Below are positions 20,287-29,346 of a DNA stretch of 64,000 nt, piece by piece. The stretch covers positions 1 to 64,000 of the forward strand of contig NZ_WIDL01000002.1 of assembly GCF_009496535.1 (NCBI RefSeq), read 5' to 3'. The notes beneath the pieces are model-generated. The model did not search any database and was not told where the DNA came from. It worked only from the letters and a program-made list of their open reading frames with translations. The DNA is from Stenotrophomonas sp. MYb238. GTDB taxonomy: Bacteria; Pseudomonadota; Gammaproteobacteria; Xanthomonadales; Xanthomonadaceae. How positions within the stretch are numbered: position 1 is the first letter of the stretch; each line of letters begins with the position of its first letter. Position numbers and translations under genes: made by a program.

Positions 20287-22025
20287 AACGTTTCGCGCGT
20301 TCCTTCCTGTTGTTTGCGCTGGTGCTGGCACCGGCGGCGTGGGCGGCCGACGCGCCGCAGGCGCTGGCCGCGCACCCCGACGGCGCGGCGATCGCCAGCG
20401 GCCACGAACTGGCGACCAAGGCCGGCATGGAAATCCTGGCCAGGGGCGGCAATGCGTTCGACGCCGCCGTGGCGGTGTCCTCGACGCTGGCAGTGGTCGA
20501 GCCGATCAGCTCCGGCCTGGGCGGTGGCGGCCTGTTCATGCTGCACGACGCGCGCACCGGCAAGGACGTGATGCTCGACGCGCGCGAGACCTCGCCGGCG
20601 TCGGCCACCCCGGAACGCTTCCTCGACAAGAACGGCGAACTGGACCGCGACCGCTCGGTCAACGGGCCGTGGTCGGCCGGCATCCCCGGCCTGCCGGCGA
20701 TGCTGGTGCAGGTCGCGCGCGAGCACGGCCGCCTGCCGCTGTCCGAATCGCTGGCCCCGGCCATCCGCATCGCCAGCGAGGGTTTCCCGGTCTACGCGCG
20801 CATGGCGCGCGGCTACGCGGCGCGGCGCGAGGTGATGGAGCGTTACCCCGGTACGCGCGAGGTCTATCTGCGCAACGGCCGGCCCATCGCCGAGGGCGAC
20901 ATCTTCAGGCAGCCGGAACTGGCGCATACGCTGCGGCTGCTGGCCGACAAGGGTTTCGACGGCTTCTACCGCGGCGAGACCGCCAAGAAGCTGCTGGCCG
21001 GGGTGAAGAAGGCCGGCGGCCAGTGGACCGCCGAGGAACTGGCCGGCTACACGGTCAAGGCGCGCGAGCCGATCGTGTTCGACTACCGCGGCTGGAAGAT
21101 CACCACCGCGCCGCCGCCGTCCTCCGGCGGCATCGCGCTGGCGTCGATGCTGCAGATCCTGGAAGGCTGGGACCTGGCCATGCTGGACGACGCGCACCGC
21201 ACCCACCTGGTGGTGGAAGCGATGCGCCGCGCCTACCGGGACCGTACCTTCTTCCTCGGCGATCCGGATTTCGTGCAGATCCCGCAGAAGGTGCTGACCA
21301 GCCGCGACTACGCCCAGGGCCTGCGCGCGACGATCCACCCGGACAAGGCCACGCCCAGCGACCTGCTGTCGGGCAACCCGACGCCGCTGGAAGACGACGA
21401 GACCACGCATTTCTCGATCATCGACGGCGAGGGCAACCGCGTCGGCGGCACCCAGACGGTGAACCTGCTGTACGGCTCGGGCTTCATCCCGGCCGGCACC
21501 GGCGTGCTGCTCAACAACGAGATGGACGATTTCGCGCTCAAGCCGGGCACGCCCAACGCCTTCGGCGTGATGGGCTACGAGGCCAACGCGCCGAAACCGG
21601 GCAAGCGCATGCTCAGCTCGATGACGCCGACCTTCATGGAGAACGGCGACAAGGTCATCGTGATCGGCACCCCGGGCGGCAGCCGCATCATCACCATGGT
21701 GCTGCTGGGCATCCTCGGCTACGACGCCGGCCTGGACGCGCAACAGGTCGCGGCGCTGCCGCGCTACCACCACCAGTGGTTGCCGGACGAGATCTCGGCC
21801 GAGAGCGGCGCGTTCACCCCGGAAGTGGCCAGGCAGCTGCAGGCGATGGGCCACAAGGTCGACCTGCCCGGCGAAAGCGCCGCCGGCGGGCGCGGTTCCA
21901 GCCATGTCTGGGGCAACCTGCAGACGGTGGAATGGGACCGGCGCAGCAACACCCTCAGCGGCGGCAGCGATCCGCGCAACCCGGTCGGCAGCGCCGAGGT
22001 GCGCAAGACGGGGAAGGGCGACTGA
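20283..22025 (+). CDS. ggt: gamma-glutamyltransferase
   Basis: Periplasmic Ntn-hydrolase that cleaves or transfers the gamma-glutamyl group of glutathione. ATG 20283 gives MKRFARSFLLFALVLAPAAWAAD, a signal peptide, and 580 residues. The precursor is cleaved before the nucleophile Thr in DDETTHFSIID; downstream GSGFIPAGTGVLLNNEMDDF and GTPGGSRIITMVL are conserved substrate-site motifs. The large-subunit start GHELATKAGMEIL is typical. Its start overlaps the ferredoxin stop; a hairpin terminator follows. Confidence 0.94.
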   Translation: MKRFARSFLLFALVLAPAAWAADAPQALAAHPDGAAIASGHELATKAGMEILARGGNAFDAAVAVSSTLAVVEPISSGLGGGGLFMLHDARTGKDVMLDARETSPASATPERFLDKNGELDRDRSVNGPWSAGIPGLPAMLVQVAREHGRLPLSESLAPAIRIASEGFPVYARMARGYAARREVMERYPGTREVYLRNGRPIAEGDIFRQPELAHTLRLLADKGFDGFYRGETAKKLLAGVKKAGGQWTAEELAGYTVKAREPIVFDYRGWKITTAPPPSSGGIALASMLQILEGWDLAMLDDAHRTHLVVEAMRRAYRDRTFFLGDPDFVQIPQKVLTSRDYAQGLRATIHPDKATPSDLLSGNPTPLEDDETTHFSIIDGEGNRVGGTQTVNLLYGSGFIPAGTGVLLNNEMDDFALKPGTPNAFGVMGYEANAPKPGKRMLSSMTPTFMENGDKVIVIGTPGGSRIITMVLLGILGYDAGLDAQQVAALPRYHHQWLPDEISAESGAFTPEVARQLQAMGHKVDLPGESAAGGRGSSHVWGNLQTVEWDRRSNTLSGGSDPRNPVGSAEVRKTGKGD

Positions 22026-22055
22026 GCCCTGCCTCCACCGGTGCGATCCACCCGC

Positions 22056-22080
22056 GAACCCCGCCGTCATGGCGGGGTTC
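22056..22080 (+). terminator. hairpin terminator after ggt
   Basis: Perfect 10-bp stem GAACCCCGCC / GGCGGGGTTC with a GTCAT loop, 30 bases after the ggt stop. The T-run is short (GGCGTTTCC), so termination may be partial. Confidence 0.65.
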
Positions 22081-22129
22081 GGCGTTTCCGGCGGGTGCGG
22101 ACCGGACGTCCGGAGGGGCGCGCCGCGCC

Positions 22130-22167
22130 TTGCGAATATTTAACGCGGCGTGGGTAGAATTTTTCAC
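22130..22167 (+). promoter_or_regulatory. candidate promoter giving a nearly leaderless transcript
   Basis: TTGCGA (22130-22135) and TAGAAT (22155-22160) are spaced by 19 bases in an AT-richer patch. The expected start point, about seven bases past the -10 box, is at or next to the ATG at 22168, and no Shine-Dalgarno sequence precedes that ATG. A leaderless or near-leaderless mRNA for the MBL gene is therefore plausible. Confidence 0.45.
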
Positions 22168-23058
22168 ATGAAACTATGGTCGATCCGTGGCAACAGCCAG
22201 AAGCTGGACGGTGGGGCGATGTTCGGCAACGCGCCCAAGGCCCTGTGGGAAAAATGGACGCCTGCCGATGACCTGAACCGCATCGAGCTGGCCTGCCGGG
22301 CGCTGCTGGCCAGCCCGCTCGGCGGCAAGACGGTGCTGTTCGAGACCGGCATCGGCGCGTTCTTCGAGCCGAAGCTGCGCGAGCGCTACGGCGTGCAGGA
22401 GCCGCGCCACATCCTGATCGATTCGCTGCGCGAAGCCGGCTTCGAGCACGAGGACATCGACGTGGTGGTGCTCAGCCACCTGCATTTCGACCACGCTGGC
22501 GGCCTGCTGGCGCCCTGGTCGGAAGGCCGCGCGCCGGAGCTCCTGTTTCCCAACGCGACCTTCGTGGTCGGCGCCGCGCACTGGCAGCGCGCGCGCCATC
22601 CGCATCCGCGCGACCGCGCCAGCTTCATCCCGGAACTGCCGGGCCTGCTGGAAGCCAGCGGCCGCCTGGAAATCGTCTCCGGCGCGCATTCGCAGGCGCT
22701 GGGCGAGTCGGTGCGTTTCAGCTTCAGCGACGGCCATACGCCGGGGCTGATGCTGGCCGAGATCGTCGGCCCCGAGCGCATCGATGGCCGGCCGCACGGC
22801 GGCCTGGTGTTCTGCGCCGACCTGATCCCGGGCCGTTCCTGGGTGCACGTACCGATCACCATGGGCTACGACCGCAACGCGGAGCTGCTGATCGACGAGA
22901 AGCGCGCCTTCCTCGAGGACAAGCTCGCCCGCAACGTGCATCTGTTCTTCACCCACGACCCGCAGTGCGCGATGGCGCAGGTGACGCGCGACGAGAAGGG
23001 CCGGTTCGGCGTCGCCCACGAGGTCGCCGAACTGCGCGCGCGTTCGCTGGCGGCCTGA
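22168..23058 (+). CDS. MBL-fold metallo-hydrolase
   Basis: Metallo-beta-lactamase-fold enzyme of 296 residues, probably cytoplasmic since no signal peptide is seen. The metal motif [10 protein letters not shown] (HxHxDH) lies near residue 110; further ligands are likely in [18 protein letters not shown] and FFTHDP. The opening [24 protein letters not shown] resembles putative lactonase or hydrolase members, but the substrate cannot be told. ATG 22168 lacks a ribosome site and sits just after a candidate promoter. Confidence 0.85.
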   Translation: MKLWSIRGNSQKLDGGAMFGNAPKALWEKWTPADDLNRIELACRALLASPLGGKTVLFETGIGAFFEPKLRERYGVQEPRHILIDSLREAGFEHEDIDVVVLSHLHFDHAGGLLAPWSEGRAPELLFPNATFVVGAAHWQRARHPHPRDRASFIPELPGLLEASGRLEIVSGAHSQALGESVRFSFSDGHTPGLMLAEIVGPERIDGRPHGGLVFCADLIPGRSWVHVPITMGYDRNAELLIDEKRAFLEDKLARNVHLFFTHDPQCAMAQVTRDEKGRFGVAHEVAELRARSLAA

Positions 23059-23162
23059 AGAAGTGACTTCCGGCACCCCGCAGGGGTGACCGCAGGCTCC
23101 TGCCGGCTGCGGCCGCGTTCGGCAGACTGGTCCCGTCTTCCAACGCGGAACCGGTCATGAAA

Positions 23163-23233
23163 AAAACAGCAGGACAGCAGTTTTCCACGGCGAAGCCGCC
23201 CCAAGGGTGGCGCGCAGGGATATGCGCCATGAA
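23163..23233 (+). repeat. two-hairpin repeat module, copy 2, reaching a start codon
   Basis: Hairpin 1 is AAAACAGCAGGACAGCAGTTTT (imperfect stem, 23163-23184); hairpin 2 pairs GGCGC with GCGCC (23209-23228) with AGGGA in the loop. The ATG of the alpha/beta hydrolase gene begins at 23229, directly after hairpin 2, and AGGGA is 8 bases from it, so the loop holds the only Shine-Dalgarno-like sequence. Same module as at 9275-9346, with paired stem substitutions. Confidence 0.6.
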
Positions 23234-24065
23234 AAAACGTTCTTTCCTTCGCGGGCTGTTCGCTCTGGCGCTGGCCTCGCTGGCCCTGGCCCAGCATGCC
23301 TTCGCCGCCCCCGGCGCCACGGTGCCGCTGCAGGTATCGCCCGAACGCGCCACCACGCTGGCCATCTGGGAACCGGCGCAGGCGCGCGGCGTGGTGCTGT
23401 TCTCCAGCGGTCATGGCGCCTGGCCGGAGCGCTACGACCGCCTGCTGCAGACCTGGGCCGATGCCGGCTTCGTCGTGCTGGCGCCGCTGCACGTGGATTC
23501 GGTCAGGTATCCGGAGCGGGAGAAGTTCTCGCTGCAGCAGGGTTTCGGCGAACGCCTGGCCGACATGCGCGCCACCAGCGCCTACGCCCGCACGCGCTGG
23601 CCGGGCCTGCCGGTGGCGGCGGCAGGGCACAGCCTGGGCACGCTGATCTCGGCGGTGCAGGGCGGAGCCCTGGCCGACCTCGGGCCGCTGCGCGATTCCG
23701 GCGTGGTGGCGGTGCTGGGCTTTTCCTCGCCGGGCCGGATTCCGGGGCTGATCGGGCCGGCGTCGTATGCGTCGCTGGCGGTGCCGATGCTGCTGGTGAC
23801 CGGCGACGAGGACCGGGTGCCGGGCTTCGTCACCGATCCGGCCGACCACCTGTATCCGGTGCAGACTGCGCCGGCGGGCGACAAGCGCGCGGTGGTGCTG
23901 GCCGGCGGCGGGCACAACCTGATCGGCGGGGAACCCGAATCGCTGTTCGAACGCGCCCGGCAACTGGGCACCGCGTTCCTGCAGGCCGAACTGCTGGGCG
24001 ACGAGCGGGCGCGGCAACTGCTGGACGCGCCGGCAGCGGCGGGCGAACACTGGCTGCGTCGTTGA
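23229..24065 (+). CDS. exported alpha/beta hydrolase
   Basis: Secreted serine hydrolase, 278 residues. ATG 23229 gives MKKRSFLRGLFALALASLALAQHAFA, a clear signal peptide; an upstream in-frame ATG at 23157 would place the repeat module inside the protein and is rejected. Catalytic residues are probably Ser in AAGHSLGTL, Asp in VTGDEDRVPG and His in AGGGHNLIGG; FSSGHGAW likely forms the oxyanion hole. It resembles dienelactone-hydrolase/PET-hydrolase-like folds, but the substrate is unknown. Translation may be governed by the hairpin at its start. Confidence 0.85.
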   Translation: MKKRSFLRGLFALALASLALAQHAFAAPGATVPLQVSPERATTLAIWEPAQARGVVLFSSGHGAWPERYDRLLQTWADAGFVVLAPLHVDSVRYPEREKFSLQQGFGERLADMRATSAYARTRWPGLPVAAAGHSLGTLISAVQGGALADLGPLRDSGVVAVLGFSSPGRIPGLIGPASYASLAVPMLLVTGDEDRVPGFVTDPADHLYPVQTAPAGDKRAVVLAGGGHNLIGGEPESLFERARQLGTAFLQAELLGDERARQLLDAPAAAGEHWLRR

Positions 24066-24124
24066 CGCAATGACCATCGATGCGGAGCGGATCGCTGGCG
24101 ATCCGCTCCGCGGCGCATCCGCCG

Positions 24125-24427
24125 TCAATGGGTGCGCAGGCAGTCGCTCATGAAGGTCTTGCGGGCATCGCCGCTCAGGTGCCTGGCCGAGGCATCGGCA
24201 TTGCACCGGGTCATGCGCTGCTGCGGCGTGGCCACGGCCGTGGCGGACGCGGGATGGGCGCCGAGGCAGGTGCGCTGGGCGTCCTTGTAGGCCTCGCCCT
24301 TGAGGCCCTTGTTCTTGGCCGAGCACTCGGCCATGCGTTGTTGTTGCGGGGTGGGAGTGCCGGCGCCGGCCACGGACGGCAGGGCGGCAGCCAACAGCAG
24401 GCAGGCAAGCAGGGCGGGACGGTACAT
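24125..24427 (-). CDS. PsiF-repeat exported protein
   Basis: A 100-residue periplasmic protein with signal peptide MYRPALLACLLLAAALPSVAGAG and two PsiF repeats: QQQRMAECSAKNKGLKGEAYK and PQQRMTRCNADASARHLSGD, each with two Cys (four in all) that could form disulfides. In E. coli PsiF is phosphate-starvation induced and its role is unknown. No obvious Pho box was seen upstream, but a phosphate-acquisition locus begins 0.8 kb away. It lies between the hydrolase end and the end of upp. Confidence 0.85.
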   Translation of the reverse strand: MYRPALLACLLLAAALPSVAGAGTPTPQQQRMAECSAKNKGLKGEAYKDAQRTCLGAHPASATAVATPQQRMTRCNADASARHLSGDARKTFMSDCLRTH

Positions 24428-24508
24428 GGCGCGGCTCCTGGGTGGATGACGGACGCAAGCATCACCCTGCCCGGGAGCAAGCCGCCGTGAAGCCGCGATG
24501 CGGCTTCT

Positions 24509-25141
24509 TCAATGCATGCGGGTGCCGAAGATGCGGTCGCCGGCATCGCCCAGGCCGGGCAGGATGTAGCCCTTGTCGTTGAGGCGCTCGTCGATGGCGG
24601 CGGTGTAGATCTCCACGTCCGGGTGCGCGGCTTCGACCGCGCGCAGGCCCTCGGGCGCGGCGACCAGGAAGATGCCCTTGATGCGACGCGCGCCGGCGCG
24701 CTTGAGCATGTCGAGGGTGGCGATCAAGGTGCCGCCGGTGGCCAGCATGGGGTCGAGGATCAGCGCGTCGCGCTCTTCCAGGCGGCCGGTCAGGCGCTCG
24801 AAGTAGGGCACCGGCTGCAGGGTTTCCTCGTCGCGCTGCAGGCCGACCACGCTCACGCGCGCGGCCGGGATCAGCGACAGCACGCCGTTGAGCATGCCCA
24901 GCCCGGCGCGCAGGATCGGCACCAGAGTGATCTTGGCGCCGGCGATGCGCTGCACCGTGACCGGCCCGGCCCAGCCTTCCATCGTGCAGGGCTCGGTCTC
25001 CAGGTCGGCGGTGGCCTCGTAGGCGAGCAGGCTGCCCAGTTCGTCGGTCAGCTCGCGGAACTCCTTGGTGCTGAGCGAGGCCTGCCGCATCAGGCCGATC
25101 TTGTGCTGGACGAGGGGATGGCGGACTTCGACGACGGGCAT
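24509..25141 (-). CDS. upp: uracil phosphoribosyltransferase
   Basis: Salvage enzyme converting uracil and PRPP to UMP. The 210-residue protein has the N-terminal [31 protein letters not shown]-binding [14 protein letters not shown] and the uracil-site end [16 protein letters not shown]. Length and motifs are standard. Gene stands alone; a strong hairpin separates it from the TonB-dependent receptor gene upstream of it. Confidence 0.96.
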   Translation of the reverse strand: MPVVEVRHPLVQHKIGLMRQASLSTKEFRELTDELGSLLAYEATADLETEPCTMEGWAGPVTVQRIAGAKITLVPILRAGLGMLNGVLSLIPAARVSVVGLQRDEETLQPVPYFERLTGRLEERDALILDPMLATGGTLIATLDMLKRAGARRIKGIFLVAAPEGLRAVEAAHPDVEIYTAAIDERLNDKGYILPGLGDAGDRIFGTRMH

Positions 25142-25208
25142 GGGAGCGGCTCGGAGAGGGAAACGGCGGACAGTTTAAGGTACGCCGTCCAGCGCCCGAC
25201 CCCGCGAC

Positions 25209-25247
25209 GGCCCCGCCTGCCGGCGAGCTGCGCCGGCAGGCGGGGCC
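25209..25247 (-). terminator. strong hairpin after the TonB-dependent receptor gene
   Basis: A perfect 16-bp stem, GGCCCCGCCTGCCGGC with GCCGGCAGGCGGGGCC (25209-25224 and 25232-25247), with a 7-base loop, 9 bases past the receptor gene stop. No T-run follows, so it may act as an mRNA 3-prime barrier or Rho-linked terminator. It also shields upp from read-through. Confidence 0.65.
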
Positions 25248-25256
25248 TCCACCGCA

Positions 25257-28073
25257 TCAGAACTCGTAGCGGACGCCGCCCAGCCACGAGCGGCCGAAGC
25301 CTTCCATTTCCAGTACCCGGCTGCGCTTGCCCTGGAAGCGGACCTGCTTGCTGTCGTTGATGTTGTTGACCTCGGCGAACAGGCGCCAGTTGCGGTTGAG
25401 GGCGTAGCTGGCCGAGAAATCGAGGCTGGCGCGCTCGTCCCAGTAGATGTTCAGTTCCGGCGAGTCCACGTCGAAGGACTGGATGAACCTGGAACGGTAG
25501 TTGTAGGCCAGGCGCGCGTTCAGGCCATGCTTGTCGTAGGTCAGCGCCAGGTTGTAGTTGGTGCGCGAGGTGCCCGGCAGCTCGGTGCTGCCTTTGCCGA
25601 ACGGCAGGTCCGCGCGCGACTTGGCCCAGGTGTAGTTGCCGTATACGCCGAAGCCGTCCAGCGGCGCCGGCAGGAAATCGAAGGTCTGCTGCCAGGCCAG
25701 TTCCAGGCCGTGCACCTGGCCGCTGCTGCCGTTCTCCGGGCGGGTGACCTGGCGGCTGAGGCCGTTGCCGATGCTCTCACTGTGGGTGGCGACGAACAGC
25801 GGGTCGTTGATGCGCTTGTAGAACGCGGCCACCGACACCAGGCCCAGCGGGCGCAGGTAGCGCTCCCAGGACAGGTCCAGGTTGTGCGCGTAGGCGGCCT
25901 TGACGTCCGGGTTGCCCTCGGCCACCGCCGAGGTTTCCAGTTCGCCCAGGGTGCGGTACGGCGCGGTGTGCATGAAGTCCGGGCGGTTCAGCGCGGTCGA
26001 GTAGGAGGCGCGCAGGATGCTGTCGGCATCGAGTTCGTAGCGGAAGTGCAGGCTCGGCAGCAGCTTGCCGTAATCGCGGCTGGCGTGGGTGGGCTGGATC
26101 TGCCTGGTGTCGGTGTTGAACTGGCTGGCGTCGCCTTCGGCACGGGTGCGCTCGTAGCGCAGGCCGGTAACCATGGTCAGCTTGTCCCAGTTCGCGTCCA
26201 TGCGCGCGTAGCCGGCGTAAACGTCTTCGCTGGCGCGGTAGTCGCCGGTGATCGAGTCGGGGATCAGCCGCTTGTTGTTGGCGCTGTCGAGCAGCGAGCC
26301 GGCGTACCTGCTGAAAATGTCGCGGCAGAAGCGGCGGCCGGCGTTGAAGTAGCCGAAGTTGTTGGACTGCGAATCGCACAGCATGTCCGACATGCCGATG
26401 CCGAGCCTGGCGAAGTCGGCGGCCGTGTCGTTGCGGTAACGTTCGTCGTCGAAGGACTTGTCGCGCAGCCGTGCGCGCAGGCCGAACTTGAGGCTGCCGC
26501 TGTCGCCGAGCAGGTGCTGGTCGCCGGTGAGGTCCACGCGGAAGCCGTTTTCCTTCTCTTCGCCGTACTCGTAACGGTCGTTGAGCCGGCGGAACCCGAA
26601 CCAGCTTTCCGGCAGGTTCACGCCGGTGGCCGGGGCATCGGCGCGGCCCTTGACCGTCCACACCGGGAAATCCGAATCGGTGTAGTCGTAGTCCATCTTC
26701 GGCCGCACGGTGGAGCGGAAGATGTACTGCGCACGCGGGCTGGTCTCCTTGGTGGCCCTGCTCTGCGAGGCCTGCCATTCCAGCTTCCAGTCCTCGCCGA
26801 CGAAGTGCTCGCCGCCCAGGTTCCAGGTGCGGATGTTCTTGTCGTAGGTGCGCTCGCGCAGTTCCTTGTCGAAGGTGGCGCGGACGTTGCCGTGGATCTC
26901 GTCGGACGCCGCGGTGTGCTGGTCCATGCCGATGATCAGGTTGTCGCGGAACTCGTGGTCCTTGAAGCGCGCGTCGGAGGCGACGAAGTACAGCAGGTTG
27001 CCCGGGTCGATGCGGTAGTCGAAGCGGCCGGTGACGCCGGTGCGGGTGCGGGTGCCCTCGTAGTCCTTGATCTGCACTTCGCTGGGCAGGATGCGGCCGT
27101 CGTCGAAGCGCTGGTAGGTGGTCTCGACGTTGTCGGTGAAACGGCCCTGTCTGCTGTACGAGGCCGAGACCAGTACGCCGATGTTGCTCTGCGCGCCGAA
27201 GCGCTGGCCGAAGGTGGCGTTGTAGCGCTCGTTGTCGCCGTCGCCCAGCTGGTAGCGGCCCTGCGCGGCCGAGGCGCGCAGGGTCATGCCGTCGCGGTCC
27301 AGCGCGCTCTGGGTGCGGATGTTGATGTTGCCGGCGATGGCGTCGCCGTCCATGTCCGGGGTGATCGCCTTGGTGACTTCCAGCGCGGCGATCACGTCGG
27401 AGGGAATGGTGTCCAGTTCGACGCCGCGGCTGGCCGCGTCGGGATTGGCGATCTGCACGCCGTCGATGGTGACGGTGGTGAACTCCTTGGGCGCGCCGCG
27501 CACGGTCACGTAGCGGCCTTCGCCCTGGTCGCGCTCGATCGACACGCCGGGGATGCGCTGGGTCGACTCGGCGATGTTGTTGTCGGGGAACTGGCCGAGC
27601 AGGTCGGCCGAGACCACGTTGGTGTAGTTGATCGACGTGCGCTGCTGGTTCAGCGCCATCGCCTGCGCGTCGCGCGAGGCGCGCACGTCGATGCGCGCCA
27701 GGTCCAGCGCAGCGGCGTCGGCGGTGGTGCTGAGCAGGGTCACGTCCACGCGCAGGCCCAGGCCTTCCCCGACTTCGATCTCGATGTCCTGCGGCTGGTA
27801 GCCGATGTAGTCCACGTGCAGCTGGTAGCGGCCCGGCGCGATGCCGCCGAGGCGGAAGCTGCCGTCGCGCTGGCTGGCGACCTGGCGCCCGTCCAGGGTG
27901 ATGCGCGCGCCATCCAGGTACACGCCGCGTGCGGCTTCCTTGACCACGCCGATGACGGTGCCGGCCATTCCTTCGGCGGTGACGGCCGCGGCGGAGCCGG
28001 CATGGGCGGTGGCGGCGGGAAACGCGAGCGCGGCGGCGATCGCCGTGGCGACAGCGGAAAGTCTCAGATTCAT
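25257..28073 (-). CDS. TonB-dependent receptor with carboxypeptidase-like regulatory domain
   Basis: Outer-membrane active importer of 938 residues. A signal peptide ends near TAHAG (residue ~26); a CarboxypepD_reg-like domain (about 35-115, GTVIGVVKEA to YIGYQPQDIEIEV) precedes the plug, with LLGQFPDNNIAESTQRIPGV and RGAPKEFTTVTIDGVQ. The 22-strand-type barrel ends in the classic terminal Phe (GVRYEF). It is divergent from a phytase-like gene, so a phosphorylated inositol is the best guess for cargo; this is context inference. The plug start and barrel resemble the Caulobacter/Xanthomonas-type receptor group for plant-derived compounds. Confidence 0.92.
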   Translation of the reverse strand: MNLRLSAVATAIAAALAFPAATAHAGSAAAVTAEGMAGTVIGVVKEAARGVYLDGARITLDGRQVASQRDGSFRLGGIAPGRYQLHVDYIGYQPQDIEIEVGEGLGLRVDVTLLSTTADAAALDLARIDVRASRDAQAMALNQQRTSINYTNVVSADLLGQFPDNNIAESTQRIPGVSIERDQGEGRYVTVRGAPKEFTTVTIDGVQIANPDAASRGVELDTIPSDVIAALEVTKAITPDMDGDAIAGNINIRTQSALDRDGMTLRASAAQGRYQLGDGDNERYNATFGQRFGAQSNIGVLVSASYSRQGRFTDNVETTYQRFDDGRILPSEVQIKDYEGTRTRTGVTGRFDYRIDPGNLLYFVASDARFKDHEFRDNLIIGMDQHTAASDEIHGNVRATFDKELRERTYDKNIRTWNLGGEHFVGEDWKLEWQASQSRATKETSPRAQYIFRSTVRPKMDYDYTDSDFPVWTVKGRADAPATGVNLPESWFGFRRLNDRYEYGEEKENGFRVDLTGDQHLLGDSGSLKFGLRARLRDKSFDDERYRNDTAADFARLGIGMSDMLCDSQSNNFGYFNAGRRFCRDIFSRYAGSLLDSANNKRLIPDSITGDYRASEDVYAGYARMDANWDKLTMVTGLRYERTRAEGDASQFNTDTRQIQPTHASRDYGKLLPSLHFRYELDADSILRASYSTALNRPDFMHTAPYRTLGELETSAVAEGNPDVKAAYAHNLDLSWERYLRPLGLVSVAAFYKRINDPLFVATHSESIGNGLSRQVTRPENGSSGQVHGLELAWQQTFDFLPAPLDGFGVYGNYTWAKSRADLPFGKGSTELPGTSRTNYNLALTYDKHGLNARLAYNYRSRFIQSFDVDSPELNIYWDERASLDFSASYALNRNWRLFAEVNNINDSKQVRFQGKRSRVLEMEGFGRSWLGGVRYEF

Positions 28074-28199
28074 GGGGATGGTTTCGTTGACGGAAGCGGA
28101 GTCCCACGTGGCGTGGGCGTGCCGGCACTGTCGTCGGCGAGTGTTGCTGGAAGATGAAAAAACTTAACGAAGGCCATGCCGCCACATGCGGCATGGCGT

Positions 28200-28233
28200 C
28201 GGTCATTGCGATGCAATCTTCCGCTGCTAGGTT
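28200..28233 (+). promoter_or_regulatory. Pho-box-like sequence and -10 box upstream of the phytase-like gene
   Basis: CGGTCAT (28200-28206) matches the PhoB half-site CTGTCAT in 6 of 7 positions; four bases later ATGCAAT (28211-28217) matches in 4 of 7, giving the 11-bp period of a Pho box. Exactly 10 bases on is TAGGTT (28228-28233), a plausible -10 box, the spacing known for PhoB-activated promoters that lack a -35. No phoB gene is in the window. The call is by eye and tentative. Confidence 0.4.
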
Positions 28234-28269
28234 CGGCGCCCTTCGACAATGGCTCTGGCAGGAAAGCGG

Positions 28270-29346
28270 ATGAAGCTTGGAAGCATGGCCCTGGTGGGCG
28301 TGTTGTTGTGCGGCGGCTGTGCGGGCGCCCCGCATGCGGGCAAGGGCAGGGCATCGCCCATCGCGCATGTGGTGGTGCCGGAAGCCTTCGTCAGCGCGTC
28401 CACGCCGCAGCACGACGTCGATTCGCCGGCCAGCTGGCGCGATCCGCAGGGTCGGTTGCAGGTGATCGCCACCGCGAAGAAGTCCGGCATGCTGATGGTC
28501 TACGACGGCGACGATGGCCGCCTGCTGCGCAGCGTCGGCGGCGAAGGCGAAGCCGCAGGCCGGCTGCGCCGCCCCAACGGTATCGCGGTGACCGGCGCGC
28601 TGGCCTGGGTGGTGGAGCGCGACAACCATCGCGTGCAGCTGTTCTCGCTGCCGGACTTCGAGCCGCTGCTGCTGTTCGGCGCCGAGGACCTGCGCAAGCC
28701 CTATGGCCTGTGGGTACGCGCCCTGCCGCAGGGATACGAAGTCATCGTCAGCGACAACTACGAAGGCGAGGGCGGCAAGGGCGCGGTGCCGCCGCTGGCG
28801 CAGCTGGACCGCCGTTTCCACCGCTACCGTGTGGAGCAGAAGGGGGGGCGCTGGCATGCCGAAGCACTGGGCACCTTCGGCGATACCACCGGGGCCGGCG
28901 CCATCCGCGTGACCGAATCGCTGTGGGGCGACGAGCGTAACCAGCGCCTGCTGATCGCCGAGGAAGACGCCGACGTCGGCACCCGCCTGCGCGAATATGG
29001 GCTGGACGGCCGGTACCGCGGCCGCGACGTGGGCCAGGACGTGTACGGTGCGCAGGCCGAGGGCATCGCGCTGATGCGCTGTGCCGACGGTTCCGGCTAC
29101 TGGATCGGCAGCGACCAGTACAAGCAGCGCACCCTGTTCCATGTGTTCGACCGCACCAGCCTGCGCCATCTGGGCTCGTTCGCCGGCAAGGTCGCCGCCA
29201 ACACCGACGGCATCTGGCTGGACGAGCAGGGCGATGCGCGCTTCCCGGGCGGTGTGCTCTACGCGGTGCACGACGACCAGGCGCTGGCCGCCTTCGACTG
29301 GCGCGACATCCGCGACGCGCTGTCGCTGCCGGAGTGCGTGCGATGA
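28270..29346 (+). CDS. beta-propeller phytase-like lipoprotein
   Basis: Probable myo-inositol hexakisphosphate phosphohydrolase (PF02333 type), 358 residues. ATG 28270 has AGGA six bases upstream and starts MKLGSMALVGVLLCGGC, a lipoprotein signal; ATG 28249 is an in-frame alternative. Propeller motifs include VDSPASWRDP (the Asp-Asp-Pro-Ala type start), RRPNGIAV, ERDNHRVQLF, LLIAEEDADVGTRLREY, QAEGIALMRC and ANTDGIWLDE, with acidic residues suited to Ca2+ binding. It overlaps the next phosphatase gene by 4 bp and faces the TonB receptor. Family is likely rather than certain. Confidence 0.75.
   Translation: MKLGSMALVGVLLCGGCAGAPHAGKGRASPIAHVVVPEAFVSASTPQHDVDSPASWRDPQGRLQVIATAKKSGMLMVYDGDDGRLLRSVGGEGEAAGRLRRPNGIAVTGALAWVVERDNHRVQLFSLPDFEPLLLFGAEDLRKPYGLWVRALPQGYEVIVSDNYEGEGGKGAVPPLAQLDRRFHRYRVEQKGGRWHAEALGTFGDTTGAGAIRVTESLWGDERNQRLLIAEEDADVGTRLREYGLDGRYRGRDVGQDVYGAQAEGIALMRCADGSGYWIGSDQYKQRTLFHVFDRTSLRHLGSFAGKVAANTDGIWLDEQGDARFPGGVLYAVHDDQALAAFDWRDIRDALSLPECVR

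Noticed and set aside
23157-23228. Upstream ATG start for the alpha/beta hydrolase
   Set aside because: It would translate the two-hairpin repeat and place a signal peptide inside the protein; ATG 23229 gives a normal signal sequence.
25777-29271. Long minus-strand frame joining the receptor region with the phytase-like gene
   Set aside because: Out of frame with the receptor gene; its sequence is Arg/Pro-rich and antisense to the phytase-like gene.
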